NCBI GenBank assembly: GCA_016789145.1
Contig: JAEUQI010000001.1
Location: 27,875-91,874, forward strand
Length of the DNA stretch: 64,000 bases
Direction: 5' to 3'
Origin: Blastocatellia bacterium
GTDB taxonomy: Bacteria; Acidobacteriota; Blastocatellia; Pyrinomonadales; Pyrinomonadaceae
This document shows positions 9,542 to 17,547 of this stretch, one piece after another (positions within the stretch are counted from its first letter, which is position 1; the number at the start of each line of letters is the position of its first letter). Below the pieces are notes generated by a model, which worked only from the letters and a program-made list of their open reading frames with translations, was not told the DNA's origin and ran no database searches. The translations under genes and the position numbers were made by a program.

Positions 9542-10549
9542 ATGCTTGAAGAAAACGCAAGCCAATTCCGTGTTCGTTTGGAAAAGCTTGGCCTTAGCGA
9601 GACGGTCATCACTGCTGCTTGGCCTACCTGGTGGAGTGAAGCTGCCGATGCTTCGTCTTCGGCGCGTGCGGAGCTCCGATACTCTATTGCCCGAAAACTA
9701 GGACTAGAACCTCATTCGTTATTAAGAGATGATGGCGAGCCTGACTTCATCTGGAAGAACTCCGCCCGTTTTAAGAATATTTCAGAAGAAAGTGATATCG
9801 AGAGATGGGCGTTAACTTCGTTTGGGACAGCCCTTGGGAGAATGTTGCTTCTTGGAACGATTGGCGGCGCAGAGATTGGTAAATCCACGGCTCTAAGTCT
9901 CCGAACAAAAGTCTTAGAGACGCAACCATTTGTTCGCTTGGCCGATTTGATTTCAATTGTCTGGGCTCTTGGAATTCCCACAGTTCACCTAAGGGTATTC
10001 CCTCTTTTGCGGAAGCGTATGGCGGCAATGAGTGTCAGAGTTGGGCGTGGAAATGCAATTTTGCTTGGGAAAGATTCCCAGTATCCTGCTCAAATTGCCT
10101 TTTACCTAGCTCATGAATTAGCGCATATCTATCTTAATCACGTTCATGATAACGAAGTGCTTGTAGATTACGAGATGAGCGAGAAAGAACGTGGTGAGAA
10201 GAGCGATCCTGAAGAAGTTGCGGCCGACGAATTTGCTTTGGAGCTTCTAACAGGGTACGCAAAACCGATAGTTTTGCCTGACGGAAGTGGCCGAGGACCC
10301 CAAAGTTTGGCGAAGGCTGTCCTCGGTGCATCGAGAGATTTAGCCATTGAGCCAGGAACATTGGCATTATGTTTCGGACATTCTACCGGCGATTGGCAGA
10401 CGGCAATCGGATCATTACGATACATCTACGACGCACCCCGCCCGGTTTGGAGGGAAATTAATCGGATCGCGATACGGCAGCTTTCGTTTTCTGATGTGCC
10501 CTTGGACACGGCGTATTATGTCAAGAACATTCTGGGAGGAGCTGATTAG
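9542..10549 (+). CDS. ImmA/IrrE-type zinc metallopeptidase (DUF955)
   Basis: 335 aa. The zinc site HELAH is at residues 191-195 in a hydrophobic helix (AFYLAHELAHIYLNH), and the third ligand is likely in EEVAADEFA at about 224-232; this is the IrrE/ImmA pattern. The N-terminal half (about 1-150) is helical with a WPTWW segment and may sense a ligand or hold the partner. It follows the XRE gene by 12 bases and abuts the next gene (TAG at 10547-10549, ATG at 10550), so all three should be one operon. Expected role: cleavage of the XRE repressor in response to a signal. The signal is unknown. Confidence 0.88.
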   Translation: MLEENASQFRVRLEKLGLSETVITAAWPTWWSEAADASSSARAELRYSIARKLGLEPHSLLRDDGEPDFIWKNSARFKNISEESDIERWALTSFGTALGRMLLLGTIGGAEIGKSTALSLRTKVLETQPFVRLADLISIVWALGIPTVHLRVFPLLRKRMAAMSVRVGRGNAILLGKDSQYPAQIAFYLAHELAHIYLNHVHDNEVLVDYEMSEKERGEKSDPEEVAADEFALELLTGYAKPIVLPDGSGRGPQSLAKAVLGASRDLAIEPGTLALCFGHSTGDWQTAIGSLRYIYDAPRPVWREINRIAIRQLSFSDVPLDTAYYVKNILGGAD

Positions 10550-11191
10550 ATGGAGTCCCTAGTCGACAATGACATACTTTTTAAGGCTGCCTGCTATAAC
10601 ACTATTGATGCGTTACTTATTCAGGTGGTTACCTCAACGCCCGAAATAGGAGTGTTAGGCGCAGCTAGATATGTGGCGCGAAAAGCCGTAGAAAGAGCCT
10701 CGCTGTGTGGAACCCCAAAAGAAGCCCTGGAACGTTTAGATCAATTTATAAATAACGCTAGCGTTATCGAGCCCACCGACGACGAACAAGGACTTGCGGC
10801 AGATTTAGAACTCGCTGCTCAGCTAGCAGGCGTGGGTCTGGATGTTGGAGAAAGCCAGTTGTGTGCAGTTCTCATCGTAAGATCGCTTAACTTGCTTTGT
10901 ACTGGAGATAAACGCGCAATTCAGGCGATGGAACACCTTTTGGCTGTTGAAGAAAAACTCAGGCCACTATCCGGAAAGATCGTATGCCTAGAGCAGTTAG
11001 CTATAAAGGCCGTTTCCAAAGACCTACCAACCCTTCGTACCGCAATTTGCTCCGAACCTGGGATAGATAAAACTCTTACGATTTGTTTCAGCTGCTCTAG
11101 TGAGGAAATAACCGTGAAAGACATTACTTTTGGATTAACAAGCTATATCAATGACCTCCGCAGAAAAGCACCGAATATCCTTGCACCCTAG
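10550..11191 (+). CDS. unknown third gene of the XRE-ImmA operon
   Basis: 213 aa, not recognised. It starts directly at the stop of the peptidase gene and has its own GGGAGGAG ribosome-binding site 9 bases upstream. The composition is helical and soluble, with an AAxxVARKAVERA-type helix near 45-55 and a nuclease-like D(D/E)E cluster (PTDDEQG, about 76-82) that is too weak to name. PIN-like toxins often follow ImmA genes, but no convincing PIN acidic triad was found. The 3' end overlaps the convergent gene by four bases (CTAG). Possible roles are effector or sensor of the module. Confidence 0.7.
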   Translation: MESLVDNDILFKAACYNTIDALLIQVVTSTPEIGVLGAARYVARKAVERASLCGTPKEALERLDQFINNASVIEPTDDEQGLAADLELAAQLAGVGLDVGESQLCAVLIVRSLNLLCTGDKRAIQAMEHLLAVEEKLRPLSGKIVCLEQLAIKAVSKDLPTLRTAICSEPGIDKTLTICFSCSSEEITVKDITFGLTSYINDLRRKAPNILAP

Positions 11192-11760
11192 TCGATCTTG
11201 TTACGCACATAGACTGCAAATGGTTCGACGATGTCCGCGACAAGTCCAATGTGTACCCTTCTGTCTGGACCGTGATGCTCATCTAAAATCCTCAGACATG
11301 CCTTATCAACCCTACCATTAATATATTTGCCTCCGGGAGCTCCCATACTATTGCCTAAAGCTACTTCCGTTCTGTCTAATGGTAAGTCGAATTCCTCTTT
11401 TCGTAGATTCTGTATGACTAAGGCATAGCGAGACCCCTTCACGTTTATCGGCTTTGGAATTGGTTCCCACTTTATGCCATCAACTGATAATTCATCCGCC
11501 CTTACGGGTTCCGCAAAATGCTTTGATTCCATAGGTTCCATTACCAAGTAAATTCGCCCGCCCTGCCGATGGTAATCTCTCGCGAAAGGCTGAACCATGG
11601 TTTGAGGATGGCAGGTACTACCGCCATATCCCCAAAGAGCGAAACTAGATTCTTCAATCTCCCGCGTTTTCCTTTCAATTATGTCTTCGAGGGATTCACG
11701 CGCATGTGTTCCAACCTTCATAAAAAGCACGCCTTGTCCTGGTACGATTAAGTTTCCCAT
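11188..11760 (-). CDS. unknown protein, copy A of a two-member local family
   Basis: 190 aa, homologous to the 8543-9175 product: ALWGYGGSTCHP at 41-52, a central YALV strand at about 124-128, and a closing VADIVEPFAVYVRNK at about 175-189. This copy adds Cys and His after the LWGxG motif (STCHP), a possible active site absent from copy B. It begins three bases after the methyltransferase stop, so the two form an operon on the minus strand. Two diverged copies flanking an XRE/ImmA operon suggest a heteromeric or paired enzyme. Function unknown. Confidence 0.7.
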   Translation of the reverse strand: MGNLIVPGQGVLFMKVGTHARESLEDIIERKTREIEESSFALWGYGGSTCHPQTMVQPFARDYHRQGGRIYLVMEPMESKHFAEPVRADELSVDGIKWEPIPKPINVKGSRYALVIQNLRKEEFDLPLDRTEVALGNSMGAPGGKYINGRVDKACLRILDEHHGPDRRVHIGLVADIVEPFAVYVRNKID

Positions 11761-11763
11761 ATA

Positions 11764-12588
11764 TTATGACTCCAAAAGTTCTAATGAGTATTCATCATCG
11801 TGAGCTTTACCGTAGCCCAGCGTTTTCTTTTCACGCACATATCTCACCCTAGGCGCGTTCTCCTTGCCGTAGAAATTTTCAAGACGGTCTTTTGCGTCGA
11901 TAGCGGAGCTATCAAAAATCTTCACCTCATCACTCACCGCCTTAAATATCAGGTTACAAGATCGAAGGTCTGGAGCGTCGTCTAAATGATAGGAGTGGAG
12001 CCACGGCATCATCTTCTGGACGAAAAAACCGTTTTCAATTCCGAACTGTTGCACCTTCGCTAGAACCCTTTTTGGCCAGGTCAGGTCCGGGTCGTCAGCG
12101 ATAACTACCATTCCTTCTCCACGATATGAGGTAGCTTCCATACCTCTCTGCATAAAAACCTTTACGCTCTCACCATCATTGCTGGCTCCCCAAGGCGGAT
12201 TTGTGTAAAAGCAGTCAAAATCGTTCGGACCCGCGAATACGTCAAGGCAATTGTAGAGTTCAGAGCCGAGATTCTCAAGGGCTTCTCTGTCAGCAAAACG
12301 CTTAACTGCTGAGACTATCCTTTCGTCAAAGTCGAACACGGTAATCTGGCTTGGACCATAATTAATAATCCCACGCTTTTTAAGATATGCCACGCAAACA
12401 CTGATGGCGTCACCGTCGCCGATGAAGCTTAGGCGCTTTCCGTCCGACCAACGGGCTACAAATTCGCTTTGCATCACCATGTCACCCGCCTTCATATAAA
12501 TCTGATCAAACTCACGAAGCGATCGTGGGCGATTTTCAATTACATCGGAAATCGCGTTAATTGCGGACTTTAAGTCGAGTTCTGCCAT
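11764..12588 (-). CDS. SAM-dependent methyltransferase, BpsA/DUF43-like, with NPPW motif
   Basis: 274 aa. A Rossmann core has motif I FIGDGDAIS (55-63), an acidic SAM-binding strand VFDFDERIV (84-92) and catalytic NPPWG (130-134). The layout around motif I and FDFDE resembles the branched polyamine synthase BpsA (aminopropyl transfer), but NPPW is the motif IV of N6-adenine or N4-cytosine methyltransferases. It could therefore modify nucleic acid bases or a small amine. A C-terminal basic region (about 235-270) follows. It is the first gene of a minus-strand operon with copy A. Placed in a module with XRE/ImmA and a nucleotide kinase, base modification is the more attractive reading, but this is inference. 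Confidence 0.75.
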   Translation of the reverse strand: MAELDLKSAINAISDVIENRPRSLREFDQIYMKAGDMVMQSEFVARWSDGKRLSFIGDGDAISVCVAYLKKRGIINYGPSQITVFDFDERIVSAVKRFADREALENLGSELYNCLDVFAGPNDFDCFYTNPPWGASNDGESVKVFMQRGMEATSYRGEGMVVIADDPDLTWPKRVLAKVQQFGIENGFFVQKMMPWLHSYHLDDAPDLRSCNLIFKAVSDEVKIFDSSAIDAKDRLENFYGKENAPRVRYVREKKTLGYGKAHDDEYSLELLES

Positions 12589-12736
12589 TCTTTACCCGTA
12601 TTAGATGTGGAAACCTGGAAGATTGCGTCACAAAATCATCATCAATAGCTTTACATGAATGAAATTCTCTACATAATGTCCCAATTATCCACTTCCATGC
12701 AAACTAAAGAAGGAATAAAAAGGGTACAAATAGAAA

Positions 12737-12760
12737 GCCTCCTCGATTAGTCGACGAGGC
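12737..12760 (-). terminator. hairpin, terminator-like on the minus strand
   Basis: GCCTC and GAGGC flank an inner TCGA-TAAT/CTAA-TCGA stem with one mismatch, giving a nine-pair stem and four-base loop. On the minus strand it is followed by TTTCTATTT. It would end a transcript coming from the right (for example the small minus-strand ORFs) before the methyltransferase operon. Confidence 0.45.
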
Positions 12761-13280
12761 CTATGCTCTCTTAGTTAATGACTGGTGCTCACCAACCGCA
12801 CTGTGCCCTAAGGCTCGATGCTTTTACTTCGTCGGTGCGCATAGCAATGCCGCAGGCTTGCATTTCCTGCCATTGACCCTTTTTTGTCAAGTAAGTCGGT
12901 TGTTGCTAGAGTTCTCTCAAGAACCCCGACATGTAAATAATTCCCGGGGAACCGCCTAACCAGAAGAGCCGCAAGGAACAAACGCCAAGCCTTTTCTTGC
13001 CTTGCGTGGCCTGCTATTGATGAAGGAGTTTAATACATCGGCGTCAATACATGTTCCGCGAGGAGATCTAGCTAAACGCATTCTAAGGGTTTGCGGAAAA
13101 TCTGAACTTTTAACGGACCTCTCGCGAAGTAGACCAAGCAACTTTAAGAAAAGCAGCAGAATGATTATCAACAAAATTGCGATTTCAACCATTACTGAAT
13201 AATTGAGTGCTGCGGTCCCTGCGTCTAGCATATTGTAGAGATAAAATACTGGGCCAAGGGTGACCGGGCTTCCAAGGTAA

Positions 13281-13295
13281 ATGACATCACGTGAT
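13281..13295. promoter_or_regulatory. candidate enhancer (UAS) for the sigma-54 operon
   Basis: ATGACATCACGTGAT contains the perfect palindrome ATCACGTGAT. Its centre lies about 93 bp upstream of the -12 element at 13381, the usual distance for an enhancer-binding protein. Fourteen of 15 bases match the dyad at 24045-24059, which sits at the same relative place before another sigma-54 promoter. Confidence 0.6.
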
Positions 13296-13365
13296 ATTTA
13301 GTGATTTCGCCGATTATACGACCCATCTCCCGGCACGTGGCCCATGTAAAGACAACCGGTTAGAG

Positions 13366-13382
13366 TTGGCACCAGATTTGCT
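13366..13382 (+). promoter_or_regulatory. sigma-54 promoter of the radical SAM/ABC/kinase operon
   Basis: TTGGCACCAGATTTGCT fits the -24/-12 consensus (TTGGCACGnnnnTTGCW) at all positions but one. Transcription should start near 13393, downstream of the ATG at 13391, which supports ATG 13412 as the true start of the first gene. The sixth gene of the operon encodes a sigma-54 activator, so the operon is probably self-activating. Confidence 0.75.
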
Positions 13383-13411
13383 TTTAGAATATGTTGGTGA
13401 CATACGGGGCT

Positions 13412-14890
13412 ATGAAAACGCAAGCAAAAACACTTCTATTGATTATGCCTCCGCAGGTTGGGCTATTAAGTGGCTTCTCTGCCGGATTAATATCGATTGC
13501 GAACTATGTGGCCCCCCGACAGCCGAATGTCACTGTCAAGATCATCGACTATAGTGAGGCCTCACCTTCCTCGGCTGCAGAGGACCTTGCAACCGTCTGT
13601 CGCCAATTCCAAAAAAGTGTTCTCTTCGTTGGAATTACGACGACTACAGCAAGTTATCAGCAGGCCCTCGCTCTCGCTCGTCGTATTAAAGAATTCCGAG
13701 ATGACGCCGTCGTAATACTGGGAGGACATCACGCTACTTCGGACTACGAGATTATTCTTGACAGGCACAACGAAGTAGATCTCATCGTGTTAGGCGAGGG
13801 TGAGCTTACGATGGAGAACATTCTTTCGCAGTTCCCTGATAAAATAGATTTACCGGGGATTGCCTACAAAGACAAGGTAAGCAAGATAGTTCGAAAGAAT
13901 CCTCCTCCCGCCCTCCTTTCTACGACTGAGCTCGACTCTATTCCGATTGCATATGGAGAGTATGGTCTTATCGGTACGCCAGGCAAGTTCCATCACGCAA
14001 CATATGTATCCGCTCGAGGCTGTCCCCTGAAGTGTTCTTTTTGTGCAGTTGGTAATGAGGCAATTCGTACAAAGAGTATTCCGGCGGTGCTTCGCGATAT
14101 CGAAGATCTCGTTGCGCTGGGATACAGTAAGATTGCAATCGAGGACAACTTCTTTGCCCACTCGCGAACAAGGACCGAATCAATTTGCAGCGCCCTGCAT
14201 GGTCTTCGCACAAAGCTAAATAACTCATTTACCTGGGATTGCCAGACAAGAGTTGAGTCGCTCGTCCGCCCCGACACGATCACACAGATGGAAGCGGCAG
14301 GTTGTGAGGCGGTATATATTGGCGTCGAGTCTCTAGACCCAGTTCAGTTGCTAATGCTGAATAAAACGAATCGTCCAGCGATCTATTTGGCGAAACTCCG
14401 CAAGGCTGTTTCTGATCTTTTGCAAAGCAAAATAGAATGTTACGTGAACATTCAGCTAGGCATTCCTGGAGAAACAAGGGGACAGTTCAATGGCACACTG
14501 TCTGTTTTACAGGATCTAGGCGAACTGGCTCTTCGTGAAGGTCGACGGATTACGGTCTTCCCTCAGTTGCATGTTGTCTATCCCGGAACAGTTCATTTTC
14601 AGGAAGGACTCCAAGCTGGACTGTATTCCCGTGATATATTCGAGGGATTTACCGCCTGGGAATCCCAAGAGATGCCAGTGCTTCTCTGGCTGGGCGAACA
14701 TTTTGCACATGGCACGGGCGGGATACCGATCGGTATCATGAAAGGGGATCTATTGAAGGAGGGTCGATTCGAAGTTGAGAGCACCCGCGTTTTCAATGTA
14801 TTGGATTCGCTTCGACAGATCGCCGAGGTCGAAGGAATCAACGTATTCAAGTACGGCGAATATCTTGTGTCGGCCGCACGCTCTAATTGA
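13412..14890 (+). CDS. B12-binding-domain radical SAM enzyme
   Basis: 492 aa from ATG 13412; an upstream in-frame ATG at 13391 would precede the predicted transcription start. The N-terminal domain (about 1-165) has the Rossmann-like cobalamin-binding fold seen in this superfamily (FVGITTTT, VVILGGHHAT, LIVLGEGE) without the B12-ligating DxHxxG. The radical SAM core follows with CPLKCSFC (CxxxCxxC) at about 203-210 for the 4Fe-4S cluster, then VYIGVES and QLGIPGE strands. Such enzymes methylate or rearrange unreactive carbon centres. The substrate is unknown. Next gene: ATG 25 bases downstream behind a strong AAGGAGG. Being first in an operon with an importer suggests it transforms the imported compound or a related metabolite. 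Confidence 0.9.
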   Translation: MKTQAKTLLLIMPPQVGLLSGFSAGLISIANYVAPRQPNVTVKIIDYSEASPSSAAEDLATVCRQFQKSVLFVGITTTTASYQQALALARRIKEFRDDAVVILGGHHATSDYEIILDRHNEVDLIVLGEGELTMENILSQFPDKIDLPGIAYKDKVSKIVRKNPPPALLSTTELDSIPIAYGEYGLIGTPGKFHHATYVSARGCPLKCSFCAVGNEAIRTKSIPAVLRDIEDLVALGYSKIAIEDNFFAHSRTRTESICSALHGLRTKLNNSFTWDCQTRVESLVRPDTITQMEAAGCEAVYIGVESLDPVQLLMLNKTNRPAIYLAKLRKAVSDLLQSKIECYVNIQLGIPGETRGQFNGTLSVLQDLGELALREGRRITVFPQLHVVYPGTVHFQEGLQAGLYSRDIFEGFTAWESQEMPVLLWLGEHFAHGTGGIPIGIMKGDLLKEGRFEVESTRVFNVLDSLRQIAEVEGINVFKYGEYLVSAARSN

Positions 14891-14914
14891 ACAAGACTTA
14901 GTTAAGGAGGCTCT

Positions 14915-15898
14915 ATGAAAAATTATAAATATTTCGCATTGGTTGCGATCGTTGCTGTTTTAAGCGTAAGTGGTTATCTGCTTTACTCCAAGAAAAACAT
15001 TCCGGCACAACTTCCGATCATCGCCGTCGTAACGCTGCAATCGCACCCGATTCTCGATACGGTACAAGAGAATCTGCTTGCTGACTTGAAAAATGAGGGG
15101 CTTGAGGATGGAAAAAACATTCAGCTCGTCTTGCGAAACGCAAATGGACAAATGCAGGCGGTACCGACGATAGCGAACGAGATCGCTTCGCAGAACCCTC
15201 GACTAATTATTGCGATCACCACTCCGATGGCCCAGGCCGTAAAGAAAGTAGCGAAATGCCCAGTTGTCTTCGGAGCGGTCACGGACCCCGAAGGAGCGGG
15301 CCTCTTCGAGGGCGAAGGTCAAGGCAATATCACTGGCACTAGCGACGCGGTCCCGTACGACCAGCAGCTTCGCTTAATCAAGCGCATCAAGCCTGGTGTG
15401 ACGAGGCTGGGAGTCCTATTCAATCCCGGCGAGGCGTCATCCAAATTCGCGATGACCGAGCTCCGAAAATTTGCACCGGAGATGGGTATTGCCCTCGTGG
15501 AAGGATCGGTTAACACCTCAGGTGATGTATATGCGGTTGCACAAAGTCTGGCAGGCAAAGTAGACGCTCTGCTGATTTCGACAGACAACACAGTTGCGGT
15601 CGGTATTGCTGCGGCGGTCAAAGTTGCCTCAGAAAAAAAGATCCCATTATTCGCCTGTGACAGCGGTTCAGTTGAAAAAGGTGCTCTTGCGGCGGTTTCG
15701 GCCGGGTACCCGCAAGTCGGTATCGACACGGGGCGACTCGCCGTCAAGATGTTTAACGGCGAGAAAAACTTACCGTTTCTTAAAGCTCAGGGCTCGGAGA
15801 TCTACTTAAACCAACGGGCTGCAGAAATGATGAGTACGAAGATTCCGGATGACGTGGTAGCGAACGCCACGAAAGTTCTTACCGAAATCAAGGACTAA
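14915..15898 (+). CDS. ABC transporter substrate-binding protein (ABC_sub_bind/TrpX family)
   Basis: 327 aa with an N-terminal membrane anchor or signal segment (about 6-23). Two periplasmic-binding lobes follow: IAVVTLQSHPILDTVQ, an ITTPMAQAV hinge region, VFGAVTDPEGAGL, LGVLFNPGEASS and LLISTDNTV. This is the pattern of the PF04392 family, which includes the tryptophan/tyrosine binding protein TrpX. It lies 2 bases before the permease gene, so it is translated with it. Ligand probably an aromatic amino acid or similar small molecule by family; not fixed by sequence. AAGGAGG lies just before ATG. Confidence 0.9.
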   Translation: MKNYKYFALVAIVAVLSVSGYLLYSKKNIPAQLPIIAVVTLQSHPILDTVQENLLADLKNEGLEDGKNIQLVLRNANGQMQAVPTIANEIASQNPRLIIAITTPMAQAVKKVAKCPVVFGAVTDPEGAGLFEGEGQGNITGTSDAVPYDQQLRLIKRIKPGVTRLGVLFNPGEASSKFAMTELRKFAPEMGIALVEGSVNTSGDVYAVAQSLAGKVDALLISTDNTVAVGIAAAVKVASEKKIPLFACDSGSVEKGALAAVSAGYPQVGIDTGRLAVKMFNGEKNLPFLKAQGSEIYLNQRAAEMMSTKIPDDVVANATKVLTEIKD

Positions 15899-15900
15899 AA

Positions 15901-16800
15901 ATGATCGCTGCATTAGACATCGGTATCGTTATGGGGCTGATCCTTGCATGGTCGGTATTGGGACTGACGTTGTCATACCGACTGCTTGATTTTCCAGACC
16001 TGACGATCGAGGCTTCCCTTCTGATTGGCGGAGCCTCGTATGCGGTCCTTCATCGTGCAGGCTTTGGACTCTTTGTCGCGACCGTCCTGGCAGTGGTCGC
16101 GGGCGGTTTGGCTGGGGCGGTGACGGGCTGGATAAACAGCAGATTTCGGATAAACAAGTTCCTTTGCGGGATAATTGTCATTTCCATCGCATACACAGTG
16201 GGCCTGCGGCTAATGGGATCGTCTAATATTGGCCAAACTCAGGCGTCGACACTCCTGGATCTATTCGCTCCGCTCGATCAGGGCGGATCTTTACCTTTTC
16301 ATGTGGGGAGTATCGTTTTTCTAACTTTGCTGGCTGCGGGGATCATTGGCTTTCTGTTTCTGGCGTTGCGTACGCAGCCTGGGTTGAAGATGAGGGTTGC
16401 CGGCTCAAATCCGGGCTACGCAAGAAGTCTAGGGATTCCCGTTTCCCGTAATATTGTTCTAGGTTTGTTCATCACCAACTCTTTGTCTGCTTTATCAGGG
16501 GTGCTGCTTGTTATGCACCAGGGTTTCGCTGACATCTCCATGGGTCAGGGCGTACTCGTCATTTCCTTGGCCGCGATGACCATCGGAGAAAGGCTCCTGC
16601 CTGAAAGACGGATGAGCTTACCAACCTTTGTTGTTTTCGCAGCTATTCTTGGAAGTATTGTCTATCAAACAATACTAGCCTTGGCGATCGGTGCCGGCCT
16701 TGCTGCAACGGATCTTCGACTAGCTACTGCAATGTTCGTTCTAGTCGTGGTTGCTCTCAAATTAACGGGTCGGGTCGACTTACTTGAGGAGGAAGCCTAA
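15901..16800 (+). CDS. ABC transporter permease (TrpY/LivH-like)
   Basis: 299 aa with about eight or nine hydrophobic segments starting at residue 8. Family words include the N-terminal FPDLTIEASLLIGG, AGAVTGWINSRF, a CGIIVISIAY segment, the coupling-loop region RVAGSNPGYARSLGI and MAQG-like VMHQGFADISMGQGVLV. This matches permeases paired with ABC_sub_bind proteins. The stop overlaps the ATPase start by one base (TAATG), indicating coupling. Confidence 0.9.
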   Translation: MIAALDIGIVMGLILAWSVLGLTLSYRLLDFPDLTIEASLLIGGASYAVLHRAGFGLFVATVLAVVAGGLAGAVTGWINSRFRINKFLCGIIVISIAYTVGLRLMGSSNIGQTQASTLLDLFAPLDQGGSLPFHVGSIVFLTLLAAGIIGFLFLALRTQPGLKMRVAGSNPGYARSLGIPVSRNIVLGLFITNSLSALSGVLLVMHQGFADISMGQGVLVISLAAMTIGERLLPERRMSLPTFVVFAAILGSIVYQTILALAIGAGLAATDLRLATAMFVLVVVALKLTGRVDLLEEEA

Positions 16801-17537
16801 TGTCGTCCAATCTTGAGGTTCGCGGGTTAGATGTAACTTATTCTCGATGGGGCGTCACGGTCAACGCATTAGCGGACATACATCTCAATGTTAAACAGGG
16901 AGAATGGGTCCTTGTACTCGGGCACAATGGCTCTGGGAAGTCGACCCTGTTGCGGGCACTCAGCGGTCGCATTAAACCCGATGCGGGCGAGATACGGATC
17001 AACGGCAAAGACTTGGAGAAAATGAGTGCAAAGTCGATTGCCAGAACCTTTTTTCGTGTTCTCCAGGATCCTGGGGCGGGCACGGCGGTAACCCTGACTG
17101 TGAGGGAAAATCTCTATGTGGCGGATCAAACTCCGATTAGTGTTTTTTCATCTAGAGGCTTAATTGAAAAGTACTCGAACGTGCTCCAGCCTTTGGGACT
17201 CGACAAGAGGCTTGGCCAATTGGCGAATACCCTGTCAGGGGGGGAGCGGCAGCTTTTGTCTCTGGCAGTAGCGGCAGTACATTCTGCCGATATTCTTTTG
17301 CTCGATGAGGTGATGGCGTCCCTTGATCAAGTAATGAGCCAGATTTGCATCGATCAGATACGTCGATTAAATTCCGTTGGCAAAACAGTAATTCAAGTAA
17401 TGCATGACCTAGATCTTGCGATCTCTCTTAATCAGCGAATAGTTGTCTTAAACAAAGGACGAGTCGTTTACGACGGGCCGGTTTCATCAGAATCTAGCTC
17501 ACGTCTTCGCCAACTTCTAAAAACCAGCGAGGATTGA
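16800..17537 (+). CDS. ABC transporter ATP-binding protein (TrpZ-like)
   Basis: 245 aa. Walker A GHNGSGKST at 41-49, signature LSGGERQ at about 142-148, Walker B ILLLDEVMASLD just after, and a switch histidine in VMHDLDLAI. It powers the importer formed with the two preceding genes. Translation is coupled to the permease. The next gene starts 10 bases downstream, with no terminator, so transport and signalling genes share one transcript. Confidence 0.93.
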   Translation: MSSNLEVRGLDVTYSRWGVTVNALADIHLNVKQGEWVLVLGHNGSGKSTLLRALSGRIKPDAGEIRINGKDLEKMSAKSIARTFFRVLQDPGAGTAVTLTVRENLYVADQTPISVFSSRGLIEKYSNVLQPLGLDKRLGQLANTLSGGERQLLSLAVAAVHSADILLLDEVMASLDQVMSQICIDQIRRLNSVGKTVIQVMHDLDLAISLNQRIVVLNKGRVVYDGPVSSESSSRLRQLLKTSED

Positions 17538-17547
17538 ATTACCTATA

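Larger units (their letters stand above)
12589..13365. other. 777-bp gap with a hairpin, tiny ORFs and an upstream activator site
   Basis: No confident gene. On the minus strand, an ORF at 12956-13231 could encode a 91-aa protein with one strong membrane helix (about 16-36), and a 24-codon ORF at 12789-12863 ends in RAQCGW. Neither has a good ribosome-binding site. A terminator-like hairpin is at 12737-12760. The right part holds the palindrome that probably controls the radical SAM operon. A small RNA is possible between about 12760 and 12900. Confidence 0.4.

Noticed and set aside
12956..13231. 91-aa single-helix protein
   Set aside because: Possible but not listed as a gene: weak start, no family, and its 3' half looks non-coding.
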